From assembly GCA_024196135.1 (NCBI GenBank), contig JAMQCK010000726.1, forward strand, positions 1 to 16,992: 16,992 nt of DNA. The letters are read 5' to 3'. Source of the DNA: Pleurotus ostreatus/Saccharomyces cerevisiae fusant. Lineage: Eukaryota; Opisthokonta. Positions within the stretch are counted from its first letter, which is position 1. Every line of letters starts with the position of its first letter. This document shows positions 1 to 8,554 of this stretch, in pieces. Under the pieces are notes generated by a model. The model saw only the letters and a list, made by a program, of their open reading frames with translations, had not been told where the DNA came from and made no database searches. Position numbers and translations under genes: made by a program.

Positions 1-1104
1 TCGAGCCGCTGGCGGGACGCATTCTCTCCACCTTCACCGAGCTCACCAGCGCTCGAGGGGCAGGAAGCCTATCCACCACCGGCGCCTCAATTGGTAGGAC
101 AGCGCTCATTGAATACGATGTCAAGCACATACTGATTTGTCGTCTAGAATGATGTTATACCGCCTTCTCCCCATTATCCGCCTCCGACGCCTCCCCCCGC
201 CGGAATTCTCTCATCACCACCTGGTGCCCGCTCACCGCTCTCACCGCCCGCGCGAATACTCTCCCCGCCTCCCCGACTACGCACACAATTTTCCAGCGAT
301 AGTCGTCACTTGCGAGATCGACCCTTTGGACCTAGAGAGCAGACGCCATCGCCCAAGACTTCGCCCGCCCGCGACTCGCCTATGGAGGACGGCTCGCGCT
401 TCATCGACTCTGCGGGACATTTCCTATATCCCTCGCCGCAGTTCCAGGCCAGTAGGTCAGGCTCCAGTGCCGATCTTACTACGCCCGCGAGTACGGCGCC
501 ATCTTACGACCGGTATTACGATGCTCATTCACCGCTTACGGCGACTATCTCGCCTGCCGAAGCATCCTCAGAGAACACGCACGGGGTCCAGAACTTGAGC
601 TCACGAGGTCATGACAATCCTCCTGCTCCTGATGCTCTCACCCTGGCCGGTCCTCGGGGACCGCGTTCACCCTCGGGCAACGACATTAGCACTACCGGCC
701 ACGGCGTGAACCCATCAAGCGTTGACCTCGACTCTTCCGCGGCGGACTTCGACCCCTACAATGTCGACCTCGACCGCCACGAGCGCCTTCCCACCTACCG
801 TGAAGCCTCCCTCAGCCGCCGGCCCCTCCCAACACCTTCGCCCCATCTCCTCAGCCCGCCCGGCAGCCCGCCGAGCCGCCACAATCCCGGCGCTAGCCAC
901 GACCCGCCACGATACTCCAACCCGCAGTACCTCAGCCCACCCGGAAGCCCGCCGCGAGGCCTGCAGCACCAGCAGTTCCGCTCGCTGGGCGACATGCGCG
1001 AAGACTCTGACTGGCAACCGGGTCGTCTGCCGCCGCGCGAGCGATGGGTGTCGGCTGACGACCTGCTTGCGCAGCCGGAGGAGCAGGGGGTGTGGGGGAG
1101 GTAG
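1..1104 (+). CDS. C-terminal part of a Pro/Ser-rich protein (5' end outside the window)
   Basis: Two exons are visible: 1-93 and 148-1104. They are joined across a 54-nt intron (94-147) with donor GTAGGA, a CTGAT branch site and acceptor CTAG. The intron is phase 0, so both exons share one frame, giving 349 residues up to the TAG at 1102-1104. The sequence is low-complexity and rich in Pro, Ser and Arg. It has no transmembrane segment and no recognisable catalytic domain. LSPPGSPP occurs twice (near 853-876 and 931-954). A PPRY sequence (904-915) fits the PPxY motif bound by WW domains, for example of Rsp5-type ubiquitin ligases, and LPTYREAS (near 787-810) is a related tail motif. Such tails often belong to membrane or signalling proteins, but the functional part lies off the left edge. 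I do not recognise the family. The splice junction is well supported; the function is unknown. Confidence 0.72.
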
Positions 1105-1542
1105 TGTTGAACGGCTGGCATGAAGGTATGCGAGGTGAAGAATGTCCTGAAGTCGATGGAGCGGGGACCATGCACGAAGATGCGCTTGGAAGAGGCGTCC
1201 TCCCTGCCCGGTGGCTTTGATCATAGCACGCTCATTCTTCGACGAGGCTCGAACGAGCACTCAATGAAAATACCCGACGCGGCAGTGAAATCCACCGCGC
1301 AGCGCATGCGGCGGTGCGCTAGACTAGTTCGGCTGGGTGAAGGAGGGCAGGTGATGTACAATAAAGAAGGCGCTTGACGGCGCTCAACCCGGAAAATCTC
1401 TCGTTCCCAGTGTGTTACTATAACCCTTGCTTTTGCTTGCTCATGGACCTCGGACAATAGTCAGTCGATCACTATGTTTTGTGTGTATACAGTACTGCTA
1501 TAGAGTGCCGCTTTCCGTCGTATCTTTCTTGCGTGTCGAATA
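1105..1542. other. Intergenic stretch downstream of the first gene
   Basis: No gene is supported here. Short open frames exist on both strands but have no splice context, no domain and no sensible composition. The stretch presumably holds the 3' UTR and polyadenylation region of the Pro/Ser-rich gene. It ends at the TA dinucleotide that borders the foldback element at 1543. Confidence 0.5.
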
Positions 1543-1650
1543 GACCGTATTTGCACCGATATATATCGACGCATTTTGCACGCGGATCCCATTGTTCTCT
1601 ATGGGCGGCCGGTACAAAATTCTCTAATATATCCTGGTGCAAATACGGTC
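1543..1650. mobile_element. MITE-like foldback element, 108 bp, TA-flanked
   Basis: The left arm GACCGTATTTGCACC (1543-1557) is the perfect reverse complement of the right arm GGTGCAAATACGGTC (1636-1650). TA lies immediately outside both ends (1541-1542 and 1651-1652), which extends the visible palindrome to 17 bp per side. The 78-bp centre is AT-rich next to the arms and has no open frame. Terminal inverted repeats plus TA target duplications are the hallmark of non-autonomous Tc1/mariner-type elements. With one copy in the window, insertion cannot be proven, and a plain cruciform-forming palindrome is the alternative. Confidence 0.55.
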
Positions 1651-1771
1651 TAATACTCTGACCTATTTTGACATGGCCTATATATCCTCAGTGCGTGATA
1701 CCATCTTCGACTCTTCTAGGGAGAAGCTAAATATCCCCCCCAGAAACACCGGGATGTGCGTTCCCGTTGAC

Positions 1772-1893
1772 ACAGTACAATACAGTAACTTGAACAGAGA
1801 TGAGGCCGGTAACGTGACCGCCACGCCGGGTTTTCCCCTTTTGGATTCTGATGGCACAGCGGAGTTCGAAAGGCGCCCTACATAAGCGGTGCG
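1772..1893 (+). promoter_or_regulatory. Promoter of unit A
   Basis: This region shares motifs with the other three unit promoters. They are an upstream block with CAGTAC followed by CTTGAAC (1774-1796; CTCGAAC in the other copies), GGTAACGTGAC (1808-1818), and the core box CTACATAAGCGG (1878-1889). Unit A has about 30 extra bases between the ACGTGA element and the core box. CATAAG sits where a TATA box would be, about 30-100 bp ahead of the first module. The role is inferred from conservation; no start site can be measured. Confidence 0.5.
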
Positions 1894-1904
1894 CGTTTGC
1901 GAAT

Positions 1905-3780
1905 TGATGTGCATCGTCTCTTGTTTCTGACCCTCATCCCAGCAACCCCGACACTCGACGTGGACACCGACGCCGACGTCCCGATGGCTCGCAAGCGCCG
2001 TCAATGTCCTCTCGGGCCAGCTCAATGCCACGCCTGGCGGGCAGCCCAATGGTACGCCAATCGAGTGGCATGTCGTGACTTCGCCGTTTAACGTCACCGC
2101 CAGGTATCCTCAACACGCAAACGGCCTTCGAACCCCCAAAGCGGCTCGCAAGCGCCAACAGTCTCTCCCGAGGTAGCCCAATGCCACCGGTCCGGGCTCC
2201 CCAAAGGTGCGCCACTCGTCGATCATACGCAGTCTCGTTGCTGAACACCAGCGTCAGATGGCCATGGCGTGAAGTGCCAGCCACGAAGTACGCCCAAGCC
2301 TATGATGCTGGCAAGTGCATCAACGTTACTCGAGGTAGTCCAATGCCACTGCGAACGGGCACCTCAATGGTGCGCCGCTTGACTAATGCACGTGGTCTCG
2401 TCACTGACCCGCCTCAATAGACCTCGGCATCCTCTCCCTCAGTATACGACGACTCGCATGCGCGTCAATGTATCCTAGGCTCGTCCAATGACATGCTTTA
2501 AGGGCAGCCCAATGGTACGCCACCCGACAGTTCTCCATGTTTTTTCACGCTGACCCATCACCAGCTCTCGTCACAGCTCAGCTTTCTTCCTCACCAACGC
2601 CGCGACGCCACGCAAGAGCGTCAATGTCCTCGGAGCTCGCCTAATGCGGTGGACACGGGCAGCTCAATGGTGCGCCCACCGGCTGTCACGCATGTACCCT
2701 TCGCTGACCATCGTCCAATCCCAGACTACCTCAACCTGGCCTTCTCAGCGTCACGATGCGTCGCAGATGCATCAATGTAGTGGCTGAGCCCAATGCCACG
2801 GCGACCGGGTAGCCCAATGGTGCGTGATCCTACCGTCCTTCGTGTCCGCCAGTTGACCTTTGTCCTCAGTTCTCCTCGACTCCCGGCTTCTATCTTCGTC
2901 ACCGGCCCGATATAGCGCGAGAGCGTTAATGACCGCACGAGCTCGCCCAATGACGCGAAGACCGGGCTGCTCAATGGTGCGTCGCCGCCGTCGTCGGTGC
3001 TCTCTTTGCTAACTGCCTCTATTAGATCTCTCCGACATCGCCTCGCGAACGGTACAATAGCACCTCAAGCCCAGCCGCCAAGTGGCAATGTCGTGAGCTC
3101 GACATCGGCCATCATGACGCAAAACTAAGGACCGGCGCCGTCCAATGGAATCTTCCCGCCCAGCAACGCAATGAGGTCGGCTGGCCAATGTTTCCCCTCG
3201 TCTACGACATTCAACTGTCAATGCCCCAGCGAGGGACCAGCGCCCAACTCGCAATGCGACATGCGTCGACCTCACGGCGTTGCGCCACTCTGCCTTCAAT
3301 CGGCAATGCATCAAGTCAGTCGTTGGAGGTTATGACATTACCTAAATGTGTGCGTGGAATATGGCAGTCTTTCGCGTGCTGATGTCTTCCCCAGGAATAT
3401 CGAAGGCGAAGAGACTATATGAAACAGCTTCCTACTTTGGTCGACACCCTCACGACTGCACCGGTATGCTCCTGCATACGCTCTCGCGAGCTAATGGTTC
3501 TCTCCTGCAGAACATACCATATAACGGGCGTCACGGTTGCGCTCGTGTGCGCTGCCAGTAAACAGTCGCCCCAGTGGCTTGTCATACGGTCACCTCGGTG
3601 ACCGGACCCCACCGCCGCTTCGGCGGCAGTGGACAATTTTTTCCTCCCCATCTCCTTCTGGAGACTATCTGCCTATTTACTTGACACGTCACTGCCCTGG
3701 CTCTCGCCCCTGTATGTAAATTCCCAAGGTCGTATGTAGGGTGTCGGATGTACTTTGTGTGAGGTATGCTGTATGTAGCG
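1905..3780 (+). ncRNA. Unit A: spliced, repeat-structured RNA gene
   Basis: Seven modules run from hairpin A to the terminal CAATG: 1983-2051, 2143-2206, 2304-2369, 2448-2514, 2604-2669, 2755-2819 and 2913-2976. Each is followed by a predicted intron: 2052-2103, 2207-2257, 2370-2420, 2515-2564, 2670-2724, 2820-2869 and 2977-3025. Two more lie in the 3' domain: 3348-3394 and 3464-3510. All nine have GT...AG ends, and nearly all have a CTRAY-like branch site. Internal exons are 103, 112, 94, 105, 95 and 107 nt, so the frame rotates. A frame open through modules 1-3 stops at the start of exon 4. Clear paired arms include GAUGC/GCAUC at 2304-2321 and GAGGU/ACCUC at 2332-2365. This is the most intact copy: no splice-site lesion was seen. 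Ends are estimates: the start is just below the CATAAG box and the end is at TGTATGTAG. A protein-coding origin cannot be excluded. Confidence 0.6.
3564..3664 (+). other. Unit A 3' hairpin cluster with U-run
   Basis: Four stem-loops follow one another. H1 is 3564-3579 (AGUCGC, loop CCCA, GUGGCU). H2 is 3587-3604 (CGGUCAC, loop CUCG, GUGACCG; seven perfect pairs). H3 is 3609-3632 (arms CCACCGCCGC and GCGGCAGUGG, loop UUCG, one C-A mismatch). After AA and six T (3637-3642) comes H4 at 3651-3664 (UCUCC, loop UUCU, GGAGA). Equivalent stems with compensating changes recur at the same place in units B-D. The layout suggests a stable RNA 3' element or a transcript-end signal. Confidence 0.72.
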
Positions 3781-3974
3781 GGGTCTTTGGTGTATAAATC
3801 TACCTGCGAGGCTCCCGCGGTAAATCGATTCCGACGCATGTTCAATCTGTCATTTCATGGCGGCGTGAAGGACGAGTACGCCGTGAAAGAATTTGATGAT
3901 CAATACGGGTTATTGTATGTCTATTTACTTCATGGACGACACACCCATGGCTCGCCACCACGCTTCGATTGCAA
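3781..3974. other. Spacer between units A and B
   Basis: The spacer resembles the unit C tail over its first half (shared CTGCGAG and CTCCCGCGG). It contains no supported gene; short frames here have no conserved counterpart in the other units. Confidence 0.5.
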
Positions 3975-4064
3975 TTTGCGCAGTACGGAGACTCGAACGA
4001 TGAACCGGAGCTAGTCACGTGACTTACACGCGATCATTCCCGCGGGCGCCATACATAAGCGGCG
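3975..4064 (+). promoter_or_regulatory. Promoter of unit B
   Basis: Elements in order are TTGCGCAGTAC (3976-3986), GACTCGAAC (3990-3998), the perfect palindrome GTCACGTGAC (4014-4023), a CCCGCGGGCGCC block (4039-4050) and the core ATACATAAGCGGCG (4051-4064). The CACGTG E-box is the kind of site bound by bHLH factors. Spacing from ACGTGA to CATAAG is nearly the same in B, C and D (about 33-37 bp). The downstream TTTGATGGGCATCC is also conserved and may mark the transcript start region. Confidence 0.55.
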
Positions 4065-4079
4065 CGTCAGCGCGATTTG

Positions 4080-5905
4080 ATGGGCATCCTTTCTTGTCTT
4101 TCACCCTCATCTCACCCCCATTCCCACCACTCGCTTGCTCCCCATTTTCAACACCATGCATCGACATCGACATCGACGACGACTCGCAAGTGCCGTCAAT
4201 GTTCTCTCGGGCTAGCTCAATGCCACGACGAGGGGCAGCCCGATGGTGAGCCACTCGAGTGGCGCGGCGTGTCCTCGTTTCTGACCTTGGTCGCTAGATG
4301 TCGTGAACGCGCAAACGACATTCGAGCTCCTAATGCCTCGCATGTTTTCGAGCAATATCGCCCCAATGTCACGACGCCGAGGCTCCTCAATGGTGCGTCA
4401 CTGAAAAATCATGCACGCCCTCTCCGCTGACTCTCGTCGTTAGATATCCTCGGCATCATCTTCGCAACCTTAAGACGCCATGCAAGAGCGCCAGTACTTG
4501 GGGGAGCTCGCCCAATGCCGCGGACACGGGTAGCTCAATGATACGCCATTCGACTGGTCATCATGGTCTTGCGGCTGACCTTCCTCTTTGTCAGATATCG
4601 CCAGCGCTCGACCTTGATATGCCTGCAAGACCCGATGCCACGCAAAAGCGTCAATGTTTCCAGGAGCTCGCCCAATGCCGTCCAGACCGGGCAGCTCAAT
4701 GGTGCGCTACAGTCAATCCTTCATATTTTCGTCTCTGACCTGCTTCGCCAGATCCCGTCAATACTCAGCGTCTAACCTCGTCGAAGCCTTGGAGGCATGT
4801 ACAGAACGGCACTCATCGCGCATGAGCGTGAATGCCCACGCGAGATCGCCCAATGTCGTAGAGACCGGGCGACTCAATAGTGCGTTGTCGATGTCTCCGC
4901 ATGAACTTGCTACTGACCGTTGTCATCAGACTTCTCCGACAACCTCAAGAAGTGGGGAACCTGAAGCCCAACGCCCCAATGGCAATGAGATCCCTTGATC
5001 AATGTTACGCTCACTCGCCACTCAACGACCGTCGCGTCGTCGCCAAATACACTGAAGATCAGGGAAAAGTTTGCTCATGGCCACCGAGGGCTGCCAGGTG
5101 TGTTCATCTGATTGTTTCCCTGCCACACGGACTGACATTGGCTTAGAGCTCTGCTCAATGTTTCAATGCTCAAGATCGACCATCAAGACGCGAAGACGAA
5201 CAAAGAGGTCCAGGACCGACGCCATCCAATGCAGTAATCCCGCGCGGCGACGCAATGAGACCGGCCAATCAGCCACTGGATTTGCCTGCCGCTATTGCGT
5301 TCGAGAACCCGCGCCAAGTCGCAATATGCTCTTCGTCAATTTCGAGGCGTCGCGCCAATGTACCTCCAAGCGGCAATGCGTCCAGTGAATCGACGAATAC
5401 TAGCCTGTGCTACGTCGGAGAATTGGGGCAGAGCGGATGCGCTATGGAATTGAAGGTGTGTAGATGGAATACCTAGCGAATACTCGCATCCTGACATCGT
5501 CTCCGAGACCTTTCAAGGCGATGGACAATAAAGACGAGCTCCTACCCCGCCTAACCCGCCCATTTCCTTTAGCTTCAGCCCGGTGAGCGCTCGCACGGCA
5601 GTTCGTGGGCTGATGATTTTCTTCCCAGGATGACGATGCGGACTTCGCCTTCGGGTGATTCCTATACCTGGACATCAGTGCTCCAGAAGACGGTCGCTTC
5701 GGTGGCTTGTCATATGGTCACTTGGCTGTCCGTTCCTCATTGTCGCCTCGGCGGCAGTGGGTAAATTTTTCCCTCCCCTTCTCCTCCTGGAGATTTCCTA
5801 TCTACTCGTACATGTTTTCTGAGGTGGCTCATCCCACTGTGGATGCTGAGGATAGGGTATATGTAGTTTTCTGGCTGTAGGTTATGTGGTGTGCGCTGTA
5901 TGTAG
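4080..5905 (+). ncRNA. Unit B: spliced, repeat-structured RNA gene (5 modules)
   Basis: Modules lie at 4178-4245, about 4313-4392 (degenerate), 4474-4540, 4634-4701 and 4818-4879. Predicted introns are 4246-4297, 4393-4443, 4702-4751, 4880-4929, 5456-5507 and 5583-5628. The intron expected after module 3 (4541-4594) keeps its CTGAC branch site and CAG acceptor, but its donor reads AT instead of GT, so it may be retained. Module 4 is a good example of both stems: GAUGC/GCGUC at 4634-4652, and GAGCU-c-GCCC with GGGC-AGCUC at 4664-4697. From the conserved ATGGGCATC, a frame runs through modules 1-2 after splicing and stops early in exon 3 (about 97 codons). That is short compared with a spliced transcript well over 1 kb. 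Two fewer modules than A and C suggest loss by unequal exchange. Transcript ends are estimates. Confidence 0.55.
5692..5793 (+). other. Unit B 3' hairpin cluster with U-run
   Basis: H1 is 5692-5707 (GGUCGC, loop UUCG, GUGGCU). The H2 position (about 5714-5732) is only partly paired. H3 is 5736-5761, loop CUCG, with 11 pairs including a U-A pair where unit A has a C-A mismatch. A run of five T follows (5766-5770), then H4 at 5780-5793 (UCUCC, loop UCCU, GGAGA). The H3 arms differ from unit A at several positions, yet pairing is kept through U-G or U-A pairs. Confidence 0.7.
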
Positions 5906-6335
5906 TGGCTTCACAGTCTCTCGATTTATCTGCAGAATTTTTGGTGTGATTCGAACTTCGAACTCTACGCGTGACGTCAGTAAACACGTGCGCGTCAAAC
6001 TGGTTGTGGCACGCCTCATGTTGTGATCTCCGTCGATGCGGCAGAGACTGCGAGACGCAGCTAATACACCGGGCCCTTGTACAGCGACGCGAGATGGCGA
6101 ACCCCCTCGCGCAGGGCAGCCAGAGAATTGCACGACGGTATCTACGATGTCATGGCCGTCTATAGCGCGTCGAAGGCGTGCTTCGAGTCCACACCACCGT
6201 CCTAGCCCTCCGAGTAAGCGCGCGATATACTCAGGTAACTGCCTCGGCGGCAAAACAATCACCGACTTGTGACAGGGATCTTCTCCGCCAACGACGCGCG
6301 GCCACCCGCATTCCTTCAGCCAGCTTCCATTGTGA
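5906..6335. other. Spacer between units B and C
   Basis: This longer spacer (about 430 bp) has open frames on both strands, the longest on the minus strand across 5882-6511. They overlap the unit C promoter and show no domain, splice context or counterpart in the other spacers. I do not call a gene here. Confidence 0.45.
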
Positions 6336-6418
6336 TTTGCGCAGTACAATGACTCGAACAATGGAGAACCGGGTAACGTGACAGCCACGCGGGCACCCTG
6401 GCGACATACATAAGCGGC
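6336..6418 (+). promoter_or_regulatory. Promoter of unit C
   Basis: TTTGCGCAGTAC (6336-6347), GACTCGAAC (6351-6359), GGTAACGTGAC (6372-6382) and the core ACATACATAAGCGG (6404-6417) are in the same order and spacing as in units B and D. The ACGTGA element matches unit A (GGTAACGTGAC) rather than the CACGTG form of B and D, in line with the A-C relationship. Confidence 0.55.
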
Positions 6419-6429
6419 ACATGTTTGGA

Positions 6430-8248
6430 GTTTGATGGGCATCCCTTCTTGTCTCTTACTCTCATCTTGCCCCCACCCTCGAACTTCGCCTTTCTCCCCT
6501 TCTAGCCTCAAGGACCCGCAGGACTACACTGACAATACGATGGCTCGCAAGCGCCGTCAATGCCCTCCCAGGCTGGCCCAATACCACGACGGACGGGCAG
6601 CCCAATGGTACGCCACTCGAGTGGCGCGGCACGTTGTCGTCGCTGACCTTGACCGCTAGAATTCTTCGGCACGCGAACGATCTTCAAACCATCAATGGGC
6701 TCGCAAGTGCCAATGCAATCTTCCGAGGTAGCCCAATGTCACCGTGCTCGGGCTTCTCCATGGTGCGCCACTCGACCATCATGCGTGTTCTCACCGCTTA
6801 CCCTCGCCGCTAGACCTCCTCAATCCTTCGGCAAGCAATCTGCTCGACCTCTCGATGCCGACAAGAGCATCTATATCTTCTCGAGCACTCCCAATGCTAC
6901 GGCGACCGGGTAGCTCAATGGTGCGCTATGCTACTGGCGCGCATGATCTCGTCACTGACCCTCCTCAACAGAACTCCTCGACATCGTCCCCTCAACCTTC
7001 GCGGCGCGTCGCAAGTGCGCCAATGTATATCGGGTTCGCCCAATGATATGCTGTTCGGGCAGCCCAATGGTGCGCCACTCGACATCCCATATTGTTCTCC
7101 TCCCTGATCTTCGACGTCAGACCTCGTCAAAGTTCAGCCTCTACCATTGTTAATGCCCTAGGCCATGCCAGCGCGGCCAATTACTCCGGAGCTAGGCCAA
7201 TGAGGCAGACACGACCAGCTCAATGGTGCGCTATTCGACTGCTCTTCACATTACCGTTGCTAATGTTCGTTAACCAGATCCTGTCAACGACCGTCCTCTA
7301 GGCCGGACGCCGCCCAAACGCGTCAATGTTTCGGAGAGCTCGCCAACGCCACAGCGAATGAACAGCTCAATATTGCGCTACGACGCCACGGAAGAGCGTC
7401 GATACACCATGAATAACGCGGGTGCCTCGCAAGCTTGCCCAATGACGCAGAGAAGGGGAAGCTCAATGGTGCGTCGCCGTCGTTATTGCTTGCGCCCTTA
7501 GCTGACTCCTTCATTAGACTTTGTCGATGTCGCCTCTCGATCGATGCAGTATCTCAAGCCCCAGCCATTAAATTGCAATTCTCGCGAACCCGACACCGAC
7601 TATGACGACGCGCAACAAGGACCGGCGCTGGTATTGTCAAATGACGCTTTTCCCGCGCGGCGACGCAATGAGGTCGGCAGGCCAATGTCCTCCTTCGTCT
7701 ACGATATTCGACGGTCGATACCTTGCCGAAGGACTAGCGCTTAAGTCGCAATGCTCTCATAATCCCCGACCTCAAGGCGTCGCCCCCTCAGCCCTCAATC
7801 GACAATGCATCGAGTCAGTCCTCAGAAGTCATGGAATGATCCGGGTGCGTGCGTGGGCTACTTCACTGTGGTCCCCGTGCTAATGTCGGCCTTAGGATCA
7901 TCGAAGGCAAAAGTCTATGAAACAACTTCCTACAATACTCGGTACCCCCACGAGTATATCGGTATGCTTCCGCACAAGATCTCGTGAGCTGATGGTTCTC
8001 TTCCTCCGGGATCGCGGTCGTGGCCTTCCGGTGCGCTCCCAGTAGACGGTCGCTTCGGTGACTCGTCATACGGCCCTTTGGTGACCGGACCCTACCGCCG
8101 CTCCGGCGGTAGTGGGTAATTTTTTCCTCCTCATCTCCTTCTGGAGATTAGCTGCATGTATACGTGCAATGCCACTGCGCCCCTGTAGATGCCGAAGGAC
8201 GTATGTAGGGTGTCGGATGTACTTCGTGTGAAGTGTTCTGTATGTAGC
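6430..8248 (+). ncRNA. Unit C: spliced, repeat-structured RNA gene (7 modules)
   Basis: Modules lie at 6539-6607, about 6696-6762, 6854-6920, 7003-7069, 7161-7225, 7306-7375 and 7382-7468. Predicted introns are 6608-6659, 6763-6813, 6921-6971, 7070-7120, 7226-7276, 7469-7517 and 7845-7895. Modules 6 and 7 are fused directly: the intron and linker between them are missing, apparently deleted just after the donor region. The last intron starts with GTATGC at 7962, but the position of its usual CAG reads CGG; the next AG is at 8041-8042. Module 4 gives the strongest single covariation: GGCGC/GCGCC at 7003-7021 and GGGUU-c-GCCC with GGGC-AGCCC at 7032-7065. Exons matching unit A differ in length by amounts that break the frame (112 versus 107, 94 versus 98). 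Transcript ends are estimates. Confidence 0.55.
8048..8148 (+). other. Unit C 3' hairpin cluster with U-run
   Basis: H1 is 8048-8063 (GGUCGC, loop UUCG, GUGACU; a U-A pair replaces the U-G pair of other copies). H2 (about 8070-8087) is degenerate. H3 is 8091-8116, loop UCCG, with ten of eleven pairs kept. A run of six T lies at 8120-8125. H4 is 8133-8148 (AUCUCC, loop UUCU, GGAGAU; six perfect pairs). UCCG, like UUCG, is a UNCG-type tetraloop, so the loop class is kept although its sequence changed. Confidence 0.7.
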
Positions 8249-8457
8249 TGGGTATCGCGTAGTGTATGAATCGACCTGCGAGCCTCCCGCGGGTAAACCG
8301 GACTCGATGCGTGTTCAACTTGTCAATTCACTGGCATGCTGGCGTAGTGTATGAGGACGCCGTATAACAGAGAGGCTCTGTTGGCGGAAAGACATGTAAT
8401 ATATCTAGTTGGTCGACCGTGCACGAGTTCGTGTGCTCCAAGCAGTTTCCACTGCAT
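8249..8457. other. Spacer between units C and D
   Basis: The first part matches the unit A tail (CTGCGAG and CTCCCGCGG shared). No gene is supported. Confidence 0.5.
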
Positions 8458-8540
8458 CTTGCGCAGCACCGTAGACTCGAACGAAGCCGACCACGTGATC
8501 GCCATGCGAGCATTCCCGCGGGCGCCATACATAAGCGGCG
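8458..8540 (+). promoter_or_regulatory. Promoter of unit D
   Basis: CTTGCGCAGCAC (8458-8469), GACTCGAAC (8474-8482), CCACGTGATC (8491-8500), CCCGCGGGCGCC (8515-8526) and the core ATACATAAGCGGCG (8527-8540) follow the unit B order almost exactly, including the CACGTG E-box and the GC-rich block before the core. This is the best pairwise promoter match in the array. Confidence 0.57.
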
Positions 8541-8554
8541 CATGCTCGCGCTTT

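Noticed and set aside
715..1260. 181-codon minus-strand frame opposite the first gene
   Set aside because: Antisense shadow of the Pro/Ser-rich exon. The plus-strand gene is supported by an intron that joins two frames.
5882..6511. 209-codon minus-strand frame between units B and C
   Set aside because: It crosses the conserved unit C promoter and has no matching frame in the other spacers or any recognisable domain.
3990..8482. GACTCGAAC blocks in unit promoters as the reverse complement of a tRNA B box (a tRNA or tRNA-derived SINE)
   Set aside because: No T-stem, anticodon arm or acceptor stem can be folded around them, and they lie at fixed distance from a TATA-like box. A promoter motif is more likely.
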